This document shows, piece by piece, positions 1 through 5,509 of a stretch of 6,811 nucleotides of DNA (position 1 is the first letter of the stretch; each line of letters starts with the position of its first letter). The stretch spans positions 1 through 6,811 of the forward strand of contig JADGOU010000163.1 in NCBI GenBank assembly GCA_017882835.1, read 5' to 3'. Origin of the DNA: Frankiaceae bacterium (lineage in GTDB: Bacteria > Actinomycetota > Actinomycetes > JADGOU01). The position numbers and the translations under genes are program-made. The notes beneath the pieces are model-generated. The model saw nothing but the letters and a program-made list of their open reading frames with translations, was not told where the DNA came from and searched no databases.

Positions 1-720
1 CGGTACGGCGATCACCTGATGGCGCAGCGCGATCCGACGCAGCGCGGTCGACCAGTCGCCGCGGTCGAGGAAGTCGGACAGCACGATCACCTGGCCGCGC
101 CGCTGCTGGGTGCGGTGCAGTCGGGTCAGGGCGGCGGCCAGGTCCGCGCCCGCGGCCGGCCCGGATCCGCGGCGGGGGGTGTCGTAGACCGCCGCGAGGG
201 CCGCCATCAGTGCCCGCGGACCGCTGCGCGCCGGTATCCGCAGCAGCTTCTCGCCGCCGGCGACCAGCACGCCGAACCGGTTACCCGCGCGCACGCTCAG
301 GGATCCAAAGGCGGCCAGCGCCGCCAGCACCACCTCGCGCTTCTCCCGGCGCGCCGTACCGAAGTCCAGACTGGCCGACCGGTCGGCCACGACCCACGTC
401 TCCAGCTCCCGGTCCGCATCGGTTGTGCGCACGTGTGGGGCCAGGGCACGGGCGCTCAGGTTCCAGTCGATCCGACGGGCGTCGTCCCCGGGCTGGTACG
501 CCCGCGCGCCCGCGGGTTCGGTACCCGGACCGACCGCGCGGGCGAGGTAGTCGCCGCTGAGCAGGCCGTCGAGCCGCCGAGTGACGTCGAGCTCGAGTCG
601 CCGCAGCACCGCCGCCCGCCCGGCGACCTCGGCCGGCGGCGCAGAGACGGGCCGGCGGGCCGCGGGCCGCGACCGCCGGGCACCACCGCGGATCGGCAGA
701 ACGCGACCCACCCCGGTCAC
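1..720 (-). CDS. DUF58 domain protein, MoxR partner (3' end outside window)
   Basis: The reading frame enters leftward and is still open at base 1, giving about 240 residues without the C-terminus. The DUF58 signature YQPGDDARRIDW lies at about residues 75-86. It is followed by a VWA-like strand with the metal-site pattern DRSAS (about 113-117), a helix rich in E/K/R, and a further core strand QVIVLSDFLD (about 210-219). DUF58 proteins are usually encoded directly after a MoxR ATPase and are thought to be its partner or adaptor; the substrate is not known here. The gene begins 12 bases after the moxR stop, so translational coupling is likely. Start choice is uncertain: GTG at 720 and GTG at 711 are both in frame and both are preceded by GGGTGA copies of an 8-bp tandem repeat. 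The long ORF on the other strand (19-948) is the antisense shadow. The family is clear, the exact start is not. Confidence 0.9.
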   Translation of the reverse strand, partial: MTGVGRVLPIRGGARRSRPAARRPVSAPPAEVAGRAAVLRRLELDVTRRLDGLLSGDYLARAVGPGTEPAGARAYQPGDDARRIDWNLSARALAPHVRTTDADRELETWVVADRSASLDFGTARREKREVVLAALAAFGSLSVRAGNRFGVLVAGGEKLLRIPARSGPRALMAALAAVYDTPRRGSGPAAGADLAAALTRLHRTQQRRGQVIVLSDFLDRGDWSTALRRIALRHQVIAVP

Positions 721-745
721 CCGGTCACCCGGTCATCCGGTCGCC
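714..745. repeat. Four tandem 8-bp units across the moxR-DUF58 junction
   Basis: On the plus strand the units are CGGTCACC, CGGTCACC, CGGTCATC and CGGTCGCC, directly adjacent. They contain the moxR stop codon (735-733), the upstream candidate DUF58 start (720) and the purine-rich stretches before both candidate starts. Eight is not a multiple of three, so gain or loss of a unit would alter the spacing and frame between the two genes. Confidence 0.8.
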
Positions 746-1848
746 CCCAGCCCGCCGGCGAGTGGACGTGCACCGGGGCGGGTGGCGACGGTAGCGGCGG
801 TGCGGTCATCCGTGATGCGGTTGTCCGCCTCGTCCTGGTGCGGGGCGACGCGCGGCGCCGGCACTCCCGCCAGCACGGCGGCCACCACGTCGTCGACCTT
901 GGTTCCCTCGGCCAGCGCGTCGTAGCTGAGCAGCAGTCGGTGCCGTAGCACCTCGGGCGCCACGTCGTACACGTCCTGGGGGACCAAGAACCGTCGACCG
1001 CGCAGGACCGCGAGGGCCCGGCCGGCCGCGAGCAGCCCCAGCGTCCCGCGCGGGCTGGCGCCCAAGGCGATCTGGTTCGCCAAGTCCGGCAGTCCCCACC
1101 GGGCCGGGTCGCGGGTGGCCATGACCATGCGGACGGCGTAGTCGGCCACGGCGTGATGCACGAAGACGTCGTCGACGACGGCCTGCAGGGCTACCAACTG
1201 CTCCGCGGAGAGCACCCGGTCGGCGTGCGGAGTATGGCCGCCCATCCGCCGCGCGATCTCCGTCTCCTCAGCGTACGACGGGTGCTGGACGACGATGTGC
1301 ATCAGGAACCGGTCGCGGGCCGCCTCCGGCAAGGCGTACACACCCTCGGACTCGATCGGGTTCTGGGTCGCCAGGACCAGGAAGGGTTGCGGTACGACGC
1401 GGGTCGACCCACCGATGGACACCTGGCCCTCCGCCATGACCTCCAGCAGCGCAGACTGCACCTTGGCGGGTGCCCGGTTGATCTCGTCGGCGAGGACCAG
1501 GTTGGCGAACACCGGCCCCCACTCGATGTCAAACTCCTCCGCAGACGGCCGCCAGATCCGGGTGCCGACGATGTCGGCCGGCACCAGGTCGGGGGTGAAC
1601 TGAAGCCGGGCAAACGCACCCCCGACGACGGTGGCCAGCGTGGACACCGTGAGGGTCTTGGCCAGCCCGGGCACGCCTTCGATCAGGCAGTGACCCCGGG
1701 CGAGCAGGCACACCAGCGCGCGTTCGACCAACCGGTCCTGGCCGACGATGACCCGCTTCACCTGGAAGAGGGCGTCCTCGAGCGCCGCGGCGCTGCCGCC
1801 GCGAACCGGCTCCGCCGCAGGTGCGGACGGGTGGTCTACGGATGCCAT
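733..1848 (-). CDS. MoxR-family AAA+ ATPase
   Basis: Cytoplasmic AAA+ ATPase of 371 residues, the normal length for MoxR. Members act as chaperone-like machines that help assemble or activate other complexes, often with DUF58 and VWA proteins encoded beside them. Visible motifs: Walker A GVPGLAKT (58-65), Walker B LVLADE (117-122), sensor 1 in LATQNP with N163, the arginine-finger region LPEAARDRF (173-181), and sensor 2 in GASPR with R267. All key residues are present. ATG at 1848 is chosen because AAGGA lies 3 bases upstream and the MoxR core begins soon after; the frame is open further upstream to 2052, but that part is the shadow of the next gene. About the last 35 residues are low-complexity and variable. 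The gene lies 62 bases after the secreted repeat protein and 12 bases before the DUF58 gene, so co-transcription with DUF58 is likely. Confidence 0.95.
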   Translation of the reverse strand: MASVDHPSAPAAEPVRGGSAAALEDALFQVKRVIVGQDRLVERALVCLLARGHCLIEGVPGLAKTLTVSTLATVVGGAFARLQFTPDLVPADIVGTRIWRPSAEEFDIEWGPVFANLVLADEINRAPAKVQSALLEVMAEGQVSIGGSTRVVPQPFLVLATQNPIESEGVYALPEAARDRFLMHIVVQHPSYAEETEIARRMGGHTPHADRVLSAEQLVALQAVVDDVFVHHAVADYAVRMVMATRDPARWGLPDLANQIALGASPRGTLGLLAAGRALAVLRGRRFLVPQDVYDVAPEVLRHRLLLSYDALAEGTKVDDVVAAVLAGVPAPRVAPHQDEADNRITDDRTAATVATRPGARPLAGGLGATG

Positions 1849-1892
1849 AGGTCCTTCTCGATCCGCTCCGTCGTACCCGGGCAGTAGCGGCT

Positions 1893-1908
1893 GGCGGCGC
1901 CGGCCGCC
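1893..1908 (-). terminator. GC hairpin just after the secreted-protein gene
   Basis: Perfect 6-bp arms GGCGGC/GCCGCC with a 4-base loop sit directly after the stop of the secreted protein (stop codon 1913-1911). No T-rich tract follows on the minus strand. It may be a weak terminator or an RNA-processing or stability stem separating expression of the secreted protein from moxR. This is inferred from sequence only. Confidence 0.3.
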
Positions 1909-1910
1909 GA

Positions 1911-2315
1911 TCAGCTGGTGGGTGTACTCGGCGCCGATGACGGGGCCTGGGTGGCCGGCGCCTGACCGCCCGAGTTGGCGTCTTCCTGCGCCTCCCGCTC
2001 CGGGCTCTCGGCCTTCTCGTGCGCCGGGTCCTCGTTCGACCCGCCGCGCCAACCGTGCCCGCCGCCCCGGAAAGCCTGACCCGAATCTTCGGCGGCCTCC
2101 TGCTCTGGGGATTCCGCGGACTCGTGCGTGGGATCTTCGTTCGGCGTGAACGTGCCGCCGCCCTTGGGCGTGGGCTGCGCTGGACTAGTCGCCGATGGCG
2201 ACGGACTCGTGGCCGGCGCGGCGCTGGCAAACCCGGAGATACCCAGGGCCAGACCTGCCAGGCCGCCTCCGGCCAGACCGATCGCGAAGGTGGTGAGAGC
2301 AGGGGGTTTGCGCAT
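1911..2315 (-). CDS. Small secreted acidic protein with two 19-residue repeats
   Basis: Predicted 134-residue exported protein of unknown function. The N-terminus MRKPP followed by a Gly/Ala/Leu hydrophobic stretch (about 7-30) ending in an ASAAPA-type site looks like a Sec signal peptide. A Ser/Pro/Thr-rich linker follows. Two acidic repeats come next, N59-D77 and N94-D112, with the pattern NEDPxHExAESPExEAxED and 15 of 19 positions identical. They are separated by a Gly-rich spacer with GGGHGWRGG, and the tail is Ala/Pro/Ser/Thr-rich. There are no cysteines. ATG at 2315 is chosen because GGAGG lies 4 bases upstream and a signal peptide follows at once; the longer frame starting at 2429 would bury it. 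It is first in the leftward cluster with moxR and DUF58. I do not recognise a named family. The repeat style is seen in small actinobacterial secreted proteins, from memory. The acidic, His-containing repeats could bind cations, but that is speculation. Confidence 0.8.
   Translation of the reverse strand: MRKPPALTTFAIGLAGGGLAGLALGISGFASAAPATSPSPSATSPAQPTPKGGGTFTPNEDPTHESAESPEQEAAEDSGQAFRGGGHGWRGGSNEDPAHEKAESPEREAQEDANSGGQAPATQAPSSAPSTPTS
1980..2141 (-). repeat. Two copies of a 19-codon repeat inside the secreted protein
   Basis: Copy 1 is coded by 2141-2085 and copy 2 by 2036-1980. They differ at 4 of 19 residues (T/A, S/K, Q/R, A/Q). The start of each copy shares the codon order for NEDP and HE, which suggests an internal duplication kept under protein-level selection. 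Confidence 0.8.
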
Positions 2316-2375
2316 GATGCCTCCAGCAGCGGCCGCGGTCGCTCGCCGCGGTGTCTTCCTAGATTCGGTCCCCGA

Positions 2376-2417
2376 CGTATGGACGACCTCGCAACCGACT
2401 GAGAGTCCGCTGTGAGT
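2376..2417 (-). promoter_or_regulatory. Phased 8-bp boxes and candidate promoter for the secreted-protein gene
   Basis: Reading the minus strand, ACTCACAG (2417-2410) is followed exactly 11 bases later by ACTCTCAG (2406-2399); the spacers are rich in GCGG. One helical turn of phasing is typical of OmpR/PhoB-type response regulator sites. Seventeen bases after the second box is CATACG (2381-2376), a possible -10, so the box would occupy the -35 position, as in activator-dependent promoters. Transcription would start about 55 bases before the ATG at 2315. The boxes are plain to see; their role and the regulator are inferred. Confidence 0.45.
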
Positions 2418-2533
2418 CCGCCTCGCCATGGTGCGACCGGGGCTGCCCGGCGGGACCGTGGTGAGGCACTAAAGGTGTCGGCAGCACGGCGCGTCCGCAA
2501 TCCGGGCCGCAGCGAGCTGGGGAAGGACGGACA

Positions 2534-3661
2534 GTGACCGAGCACTTGGACCGTCCGCCGGACCCGGCGGCCAGTACGCCGCCAACGGTCACGCCGGTGA
2601 TGCCGCCGCCCGGGTGGTATCAGGACCCGTGGGCGGTAGGTCAGCGCCGGTACTGGACCGGCTCTACCTGGACCGCTGACGTCTTTCCGGACGGCTCCCC
2701 CGACGGCTCTGGCGCTCAAGCGCGGCCGATGCCGGGACGGTTGGCGGACCCCGCCGCTCGGCCGACGGTAGCCAGTCCGGTACCGCCGGCCGCCCCGCAG
2801 TGGGTGCCGCCGACAGCCGGGACCGCGACCGTGACGCCGTCAAGGGCGGCAGTGGCGCCGCCGCCGCCACCGCAACCGGCTTCGGCACCGCCCCGCTCCG
2901 AGCGGCTGCGCTCCGCGGCGCTGCTGGCGGCCGGCCTGGTGGTGGGCTTCCTGGTGGTGCTGTGGGTTGTCAACGTCGTCGCCGGGACGTCTCGCTCGAC
3001 TCGGCCGGCCGCCGCCCGCCCGGTCACCCCTACCGCCCCGGCACCGACTCCGATCCCCGCCGATCCGGCCCAGTCCGCCCTAGCCAAGATCGTAGTGCAG
3101 CCGGCGGACGTGGCGGCCACCTTCACCGTGGGCCCGGTTCTCGGCGGCCGGCAGGTTGGCGGGCACCCCTCGCTCGACCTTTGCGGCGCAAACTTCGCCA
3201 GTGAGTCGCTGCGCACGGCTCGGCTCCAGGTCAGCGCCGTCGACACTGTCGGCACCGAGGTCCTCAGCACCGAAGCCGTCCGGTACATCAGTGTGGACGC
3301 GACCGCGCAGGCCTTTGCCGAGCTACGGGAGGCGGCGGCCGGCTGTCCGACAACCCCCGTGGCGAGCCCTGGCGAGCCTGCGTTCGCGACCCGGTTCAAC
3401 CCGGCGCCGGACACAGCATGGCCGCAGGCTTCCACCGTGGAGCGGCTGGCGTTCGACTTCGTTGCCACTAACACGTCCGGGGAGACCCAGCACGTGATCG
3501 GCGTCTACCTGCGGCGCGGACGCGTGCTGGAAGGCGTGTACTTCCTCCGGCCGGACGGCAGCCAGAGCCCGGTCGCCGGTCAGACCTCCGTGGCCGACAT
3601 CGTCGGCGTGTTCGCTGGGCGGATCGCGCAGCTGCCGGCCGCCGTGACCGACGGTCCCTGA
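2534..3661 (+). CDS. DUF2510 membrane protein with extracellular C-terminal domain
   Basis: Predicted 375-residue single-pass membrane protein of unknown function. The N-terminal DUF2510 motif PPGWYQDPW...RYWTGSTWT spans about 24-48 and is cytoplasmic in such proteins. A Pro/Ala-rich linker (about 60-125) leads to RSERLR and one transmembrane helix at about 128-150. Outside is a Thr/Pro linker (about 155-175) and a folded domain (about 180-370). This contains SLDLCG (C217) and a second cysteine C271, a likely disulfide, and resembles the sensor-like extracellular domains seen in actinobacterial lipoproteins and PknH-type kinases (loose similarity from memory). The start is GTG at 2534, with AAGGA 6 bases upstream. 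The gene is divergent from the secreted-protein gene and shares its 218-bp upstream region. No partner gene follows, so it looks monocistronic. Confidence 0.85.
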   Translation: MTEHLDRPPDPAASTPPTVTPVMPPPGWYQDPWAVGQRRYWTGSTWTADVFPDGSPDGSGAQARPMPGRLADPAARPTVASPVPPAAPQWVPPTAGTATVTPSRAAVAPPPPPQPASAPPRSERLRSAALLAAGLVVGFLVVLWVVNVVAGTSRSTRPAAARPVTPTAPAPTPIPADPAQSALAKIVVQPADVAATFTVGPVLGGRQVGGHPSLDLCGANFASESLRTARLQVSAVDTVGTEVLSTEAVRYISVDATAQAFAELREAAAGCPTTPVASPGEPAFATRFNPAPDTAWPQASTVERLAFDFVATNTSGETQHVIGVYLRRGRVLEGVYFLRPDGSQSPVAGQTSVADIVGVFAGRIAQLPAAVTDGP

Positions 3662-3882
3662 CCCTCGGCTGACTCCGCGGCACGACCCGGGGCGTCCCGC
3701 CGTCGACGTCCGTTATCACTCGTTCGGGCCGACCACCGGAGTCCTTCAGCCCACCGCGACACGGCTCGCCCGCACCGGCTACCCCGCCCCGCTGAAAGCC
3801 GTGACACTCGCGCCGAGCCCCGCAGCCAGTGCCCACCCGGGCCCGAGCAGACGGCGAGCCGGTTCGAGATCGACATGCAGGG
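3662..3882. other. Intergenic stretch with no supported gene
   Basis: Both strands were read. An open plus-strand frame runs from the end of the DUF2510 gene to a TAG at 3885, but it has no plausible start and no recognisable domain. The overlapping minus-strand frames give Arg/Gly/Pro-rich translations typical of GC-rich antisense sequence. No convincing terminator hairpin was seen after 3661. Confidence 0.5.
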
Positions 3883-3913
3883 CTTAGTGGTCGGCGCCGG
3901 AAGTTCGTGGGGG
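3883..3913. repeat. Left terminal inverted repeat of the IS630-like element
   Basis: It pairs with 4233-4263. The mismatches are at offsets 5, 12, 14 and 18 of 31. The inner 13 bases, AAGTTCGTGGGGG, are identical in both ends. Confidence 0.75.
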
Positions 3914-4027
3914 TCGGGCGGCCTTCGTGATCGGCGCTTGTCGTCACCGTCAACGCGGGCGAGGGAGGTCGTCGAGGTCGGTGGCGGTGAACCTCCAGTC
4001 GAAGGTGGTCGCGGTGGCGTTGTCGCG
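3914..4027 (-). pseudogene. Transposase C-terminal remnant, IS630-like, frameshifted
   Basis: Reading leftward from 4027 gives RDNATATTFDWRFTATDL then DDL. This resembles the end of actinobacterial IS630-family transposases, where a W-x-F-T...DLxxLLAR pattern closes the protein. One extra base at about 3964 breaks the frame: the next residues LARVDGDDK are found only in the neighbouring frame, while the original frame stops soon after. No start codon, DDE catalytic residues or helix-turn-helix domain remain. Its position just inside the left inverted repeat fits a transposase gene ending next to its terminal repeat. The family call is from memory of C-terminal patterns and could be wrong; the frameshifted, truncated state is clear. 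Confidence 0.5.
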
Positions 4028-4061
4028 CCGCCCGCCGGTGCGTCCTTGGCGACCGCGTGTG

Positions 4062-4123
4062 GATCGTGGTGCGGCTGGTGTCCGCGACACGCCGTACGAC
4101 CGTGCACTGATCGCACCACGATC
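4062..4123. repeat. 12-bp perfect inverted repeat inside the element
   Basis: GATCGTGGTGCG (4062-4073) and CGCACCACGATC (4112-4123) are exact reverse complements separated by 38 bases. The arms would form a stable stem. No T-tract follows, so it is not a standard terminator. It may be left over from rearrangement within the mobile element. Confidence 0.7.
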
Positions 4124-4130
4124 GCGGCAG

Positions 4131-4169
4131 GCCCGCGCCGGCGGCCCGCGCCGGCGGCCCGCGCCGGCG
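4131..4169. repeat. Three perfect 13-bp tandem repeats
   Basis: The unit GCCCGCGCCGGCG occurs at 4131-4143, 4144-4156 and 4157-4169 without a mismatch, inside the IS630-like element. Each unit carries the GCGCCGGCG core, which is partly self-complementary. Perfect identity suggests recent slippage. Confidence 0.85.
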
Positions 4170-4232
4170 GGCCGCGCGACAAAGGGCTCGAGACGAAAGG
4201 CCCATGACGTACTTCCGGGCGGCAGCCAGTTC

Positions 4233-4263
4233 CCCCCACGAACTTTCGGTGGCGACCAGTAAG
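4233..4263. repeat. Right terminal inverted repeat of the IS630-like element
   Basis: Reverse complement of 3883-3913 at 27 of 31 positions. It ends only 10 bases before the ATG of the small ORF at 4274. Confidence 0.75.
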
Positions 4264-4273
4264 GGGGACACGC

Positions 4274-4384
4274 ATGGCACTTCTACGTATCAGGGGGCGA
4301 GTCAGGCATTTCTATTGTCAGGTAAGGCGCGGCTCATACCACATGGCCGAGGGCGAGATGGGCCGCGTAACGGAGGGACCGTGA
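4274..4384 (+). CDS. Possible 36-residue small ORF, unknown
   Basis: ATG at 4274 follows GGGGGA (4264-4268) with a short spacer. The translation is basic at first (MALLRIRGRVRHF) and contains YCQVRRGSYHMAEGEMGR. Its stop TGA overlaps a GTG (4381) that opens a 12-codon ORF ending at 4419 (SDKPHEKPSRP after the start), with GGAGGGACC just upstream. Third positions are much less G/C-rich than in the intact genes here, so it is either acquired, non-coding or the broken start of something. I recognise no family. The TIR of the mobile element ends 10 bases upstream, so the insertion may have replaced the native promoter. Confidence 0.25.
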   Translation: MALLRIRGRVRHFYCQVRRGSYHMAEGEMGRVTEGP

Positions 4385-4419
4385 GTGACAAGCCGCACGA
4401 AAAGCCATCTCGCCCCTAA

Positions 4420-4680
4420 CTCTTGACCGGAGCAGGCGCGGCTGGTGCCGCCCGTGTTGCCCCTTCCACCGGCGGCGCACTGGGCAGGCCGGGCGCCGAG
4501 GGTGAGCATTCGCTGCATCGTGGTTCGCCTCAGCAGCAGCGCGCTCGGTGAACGCGTCCCGGCCGTTGGGATCGCGATGACGCCGAACGCCGCGCCCCGG
4601 GCGGGAGCCGGGGCCAGCTCCGGAACGGTCGCAATCGGACGAGGAACAACGACCGGCCGCCGCCGGGACCAGCAGCGCAC
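4420..4680. other. Gene-poor stretch before the toxin-antitoxin promoter
   Basis: There is no frame with a credible start, ribosome binding site and domain. One minus-strand frame contains PELAPAPARGAAFGVIA (about 4625-4575), which is faintly reminiscent of a major facilitator transporter loop. It is too short and unsupported to call a pseudogene. Confidence 0.4.
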
Positions 4681-4720
4681 TCAATGATCTTGTATCACAA
4701 CGGATCCTCCTACGAATACG

Positions 4721-4741
4721 TAGCACACCGCGTGCTATAAT
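4721..4741 (+). promoter_or_regulatory. Leaderless-type promoter and palindromic operator of the toxin-antitoxin operon
   Basis: A perfect TATAAT lies at 4736-4741 and the antitoxin GTG begins at 4748, six bases later. Transcription would therefore start at or within a base of the start codon, giving a leaderless mRNA. No good -35 is visible at 16-18 bp. TAGCAC (4721-4726) and GTGCTA (4732-4737) form a perfect 6-bp inverted repeat with a 5-bp spacer whose right arm runs into the -10. This is the expected place for autorepression by the antitoxin or toxin-antitoxin complex. The sites are seen; their function is inferred from how such operons behave. Confidence 0.65.
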
Positions 4742-4747
4742 GGGGAG

Positions 4748-5032
4748 GTGGAACGCATCGGTGTCCGGGAACTTCGTCAGAACGCGTCGCGATATATCGC
4801 GCTGGTGAAGGCGGGCGAGACCGTGGAAGTGACCGAACGGGGCGTACTGGTCGCCCTACTGGTGTCGCCCCAACGCTCCCAGACCACGAGAGATCGGCTG
4901 GTCGCCGCCGGAAGGCTCATCCCCGCGCCCAACCCGACCGGGCGCCTCCGGTCACCTCGGCCCGTGCCGATCGCCGCCGGCGAGCCGACCAACCAGGAAC
5001 TGCTCGACGCCGAGCGCGAGGAACGGCTGTGA
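4748..5032 (+). CDS. vapB: Phd/YefM-family antitoxin
   Basis: Antitoxin of 94 residues that should bind and neutralise the PIN toxin encoded next to it and repress the shared promoter. The N-terminal part (about 1-45) has the typical Phd/YefM DNA-binding and dimerisation sequence, with IGVRELRQNASRYIALVKAG followed by ETVEVTERGVLVALLV. The C-terminal half (about 46-94) is Pro/Arg-rich, then acidic (QELLDAEREERL), the kind of flexible tail that wraps the toxin. GTG at 4748 is the only start that gives the whole domain; GGGGAG precedes it, but the -10 is so close that this would barely be transcribed. The gene overlaps the toxin by 4 bases. It is intact despite the decayed DNA on both sides. 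The symbol follows VapBC usage; Phd-type antitoxins paired with PIN toxins are often named this way. Confidence 0.93.
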   Translation: MERIGVRELRQNASRYIALVKAGETVEVTERGVLVALLVSPQRSQTTRDRLVAAGRLIPAPNPTGRLRSPRPVPIAAGEPTNQELLDAEREERL

Positions 5033-5448
5033 TCTACCTGGACTCCTCGGCGCTGATGAAGTTGGTTCGGCAGGAGGATGAAACCGCGGCGCTGCGTGAA
5101 TGGCTGAGCGTGCGCCCTGAGCAACCAGTGGTCACCAGCGAACTGGGACGGGTCGAGGTTCTGCGGGCCGCGCGGCGGGTCGGTGGCCAGGTCTCGACGG
5201 AGGCTCGTGCGGTGGTCGGCGACCTCGACCTGGTCCCTCTCGACCGCGCGGTACAAGACCTCGCCGGCGACATCGCCAATCCACTGGTGCGCACCCTCGA
5301 CGCACTGCACCTGGCTTCAGCGGTACTGCTCAGCGAGGAGCTGACAGCATTCATCGCGTATGACCACCGACTTGCGACCGCGGCCCAGGCCGCCGGCCTG
5401 GTCGTCGCCACACCCGGCCAGCACCCACCGCCGCCCCAAGAGCGCTGA
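5029..5448 (+). CDS. vapC: PIN-domain ribonuclease toxin, VapC type
   Basis: Toxin of 139 residues, the usual length for VapC. PIN toxins are Mg2+-dependent ribonucleases that cut tRNA or rRNA and stop translation when not bound by antitoxin. The acidic site residues appear intact: D5 in YLDSSALMKL, E38 or E43 in the TSELGRVEVLRAAR region, D91 in RTLDALHLASA and D112 in AYDHRLATAA. A short Pro-rich tail (about 130-139) follows the fold. The start is GTG at 5029, overlapping the antitoxin stop (GTGA), with GAGGAA 5 bases upstream, so the two are translationally coupled. The target RNA cannot be told from sequence. Nothing suggests inactivation. Confidence 0.94.
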   Translation: MIYLDSSALMKLVRQEDETAALREWLSVRPEQPVVTSELGRVEVLRAARRVGGQVSTEARAVVGDLDLVPLDRAVQDLAGDIANPLVRTLDALHLASAVLLSEELTAFIAYDHRLATAAQAAGLVVATPGQHPPPPQER

Positions 5449-5509
5449 AGCGGGCGGTCACCGTCGCGGCGGCAACGCTGTCCACCCGGGATCGTCTCGC
5501 GGCACGTCC

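Larger units (their letters stand above)
3883..4263 (-). mobile_element. Degenerate IS630-like element or MITE with 31-bp inverted ends
   Basis: The ends 3883-3913 and 4233-4263 are inverted copies matching at 27 of 31 positions, including a perfect innermost AAGTTCGTGGGGG. Each end carries a TA (3885-3886 and 4260-4261), so the element proper can be read as 3887-4259 flanked by duplicated TA, the target duplication typical of IS630/Tc1-mariner elements. Removing it with one TA restores CTTAAG. The inside holds a frameshifted fragment resembling an IS630 transposase C-terminus on the minus strand, next to the left end as expected. At about 380 bp it is far shorter than an intact IS630 element of roughly 1.1 kb, so it is internally deleted and cannot move by itself. 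The repeats and TA are seen directly; the family is inferred. Confidence 0.7.

Noticed and set aside
19..948. 309-codon plus-strand ORF
   Set aside because: It is the exact antisense frame of the DUF58 gene and the end of moxR; Arg/Gly/Pro-rich with no domain.
1153..1887. 244-codon plus-strand ORF
   Set aside because: Antisense of moxR; the minus strand carries all AAA+ motifs.
1849..2052. Upstream extension of moxR to a start at 2052
   Set aside because: It would overlap the secreted-protein gene, and its translation is low-complexity; ATG 1848 has a good ribosome binding site.
1529..2719. 396-codon minus-strand ORF
   Set aside because: Arg/Pro-rich shadow crossing three real genes and two strands of coding sequence.
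2716..3474. 252-codon minus-strand ORF
   Set aside because: Antisense of the DUF2510 gene; no domain and no ribosome binding site.
3662..3884. Open plus frame with VRYHSFGPTTGVLQP
   Set aside because: No start, no known domain; it overlaps the real gene's end in another frame.
4131..4169. CRISPR array
   Set aside because: The 13-bp units are adjacent with no spacers.
3468..4280. 270- and 231-codon minus-strand ORFs
   Set aside because: Arg-rich translations crossing the end of a real gene and the mobile element; only the short IS630-like piece has protein-like sequence.
4575..4680. Major facilitator-like motif on the minus strand
   Set aside because: Only a faint match over about 17 residues without flanking transmembrane helices.
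4684..4740. 18-codon ORF MILYHNGSSYEY just before the antitoxin
   Set aside because: It lies over the promoter and operator, would not be transcribed from the -10, and has no ribosome binding site.
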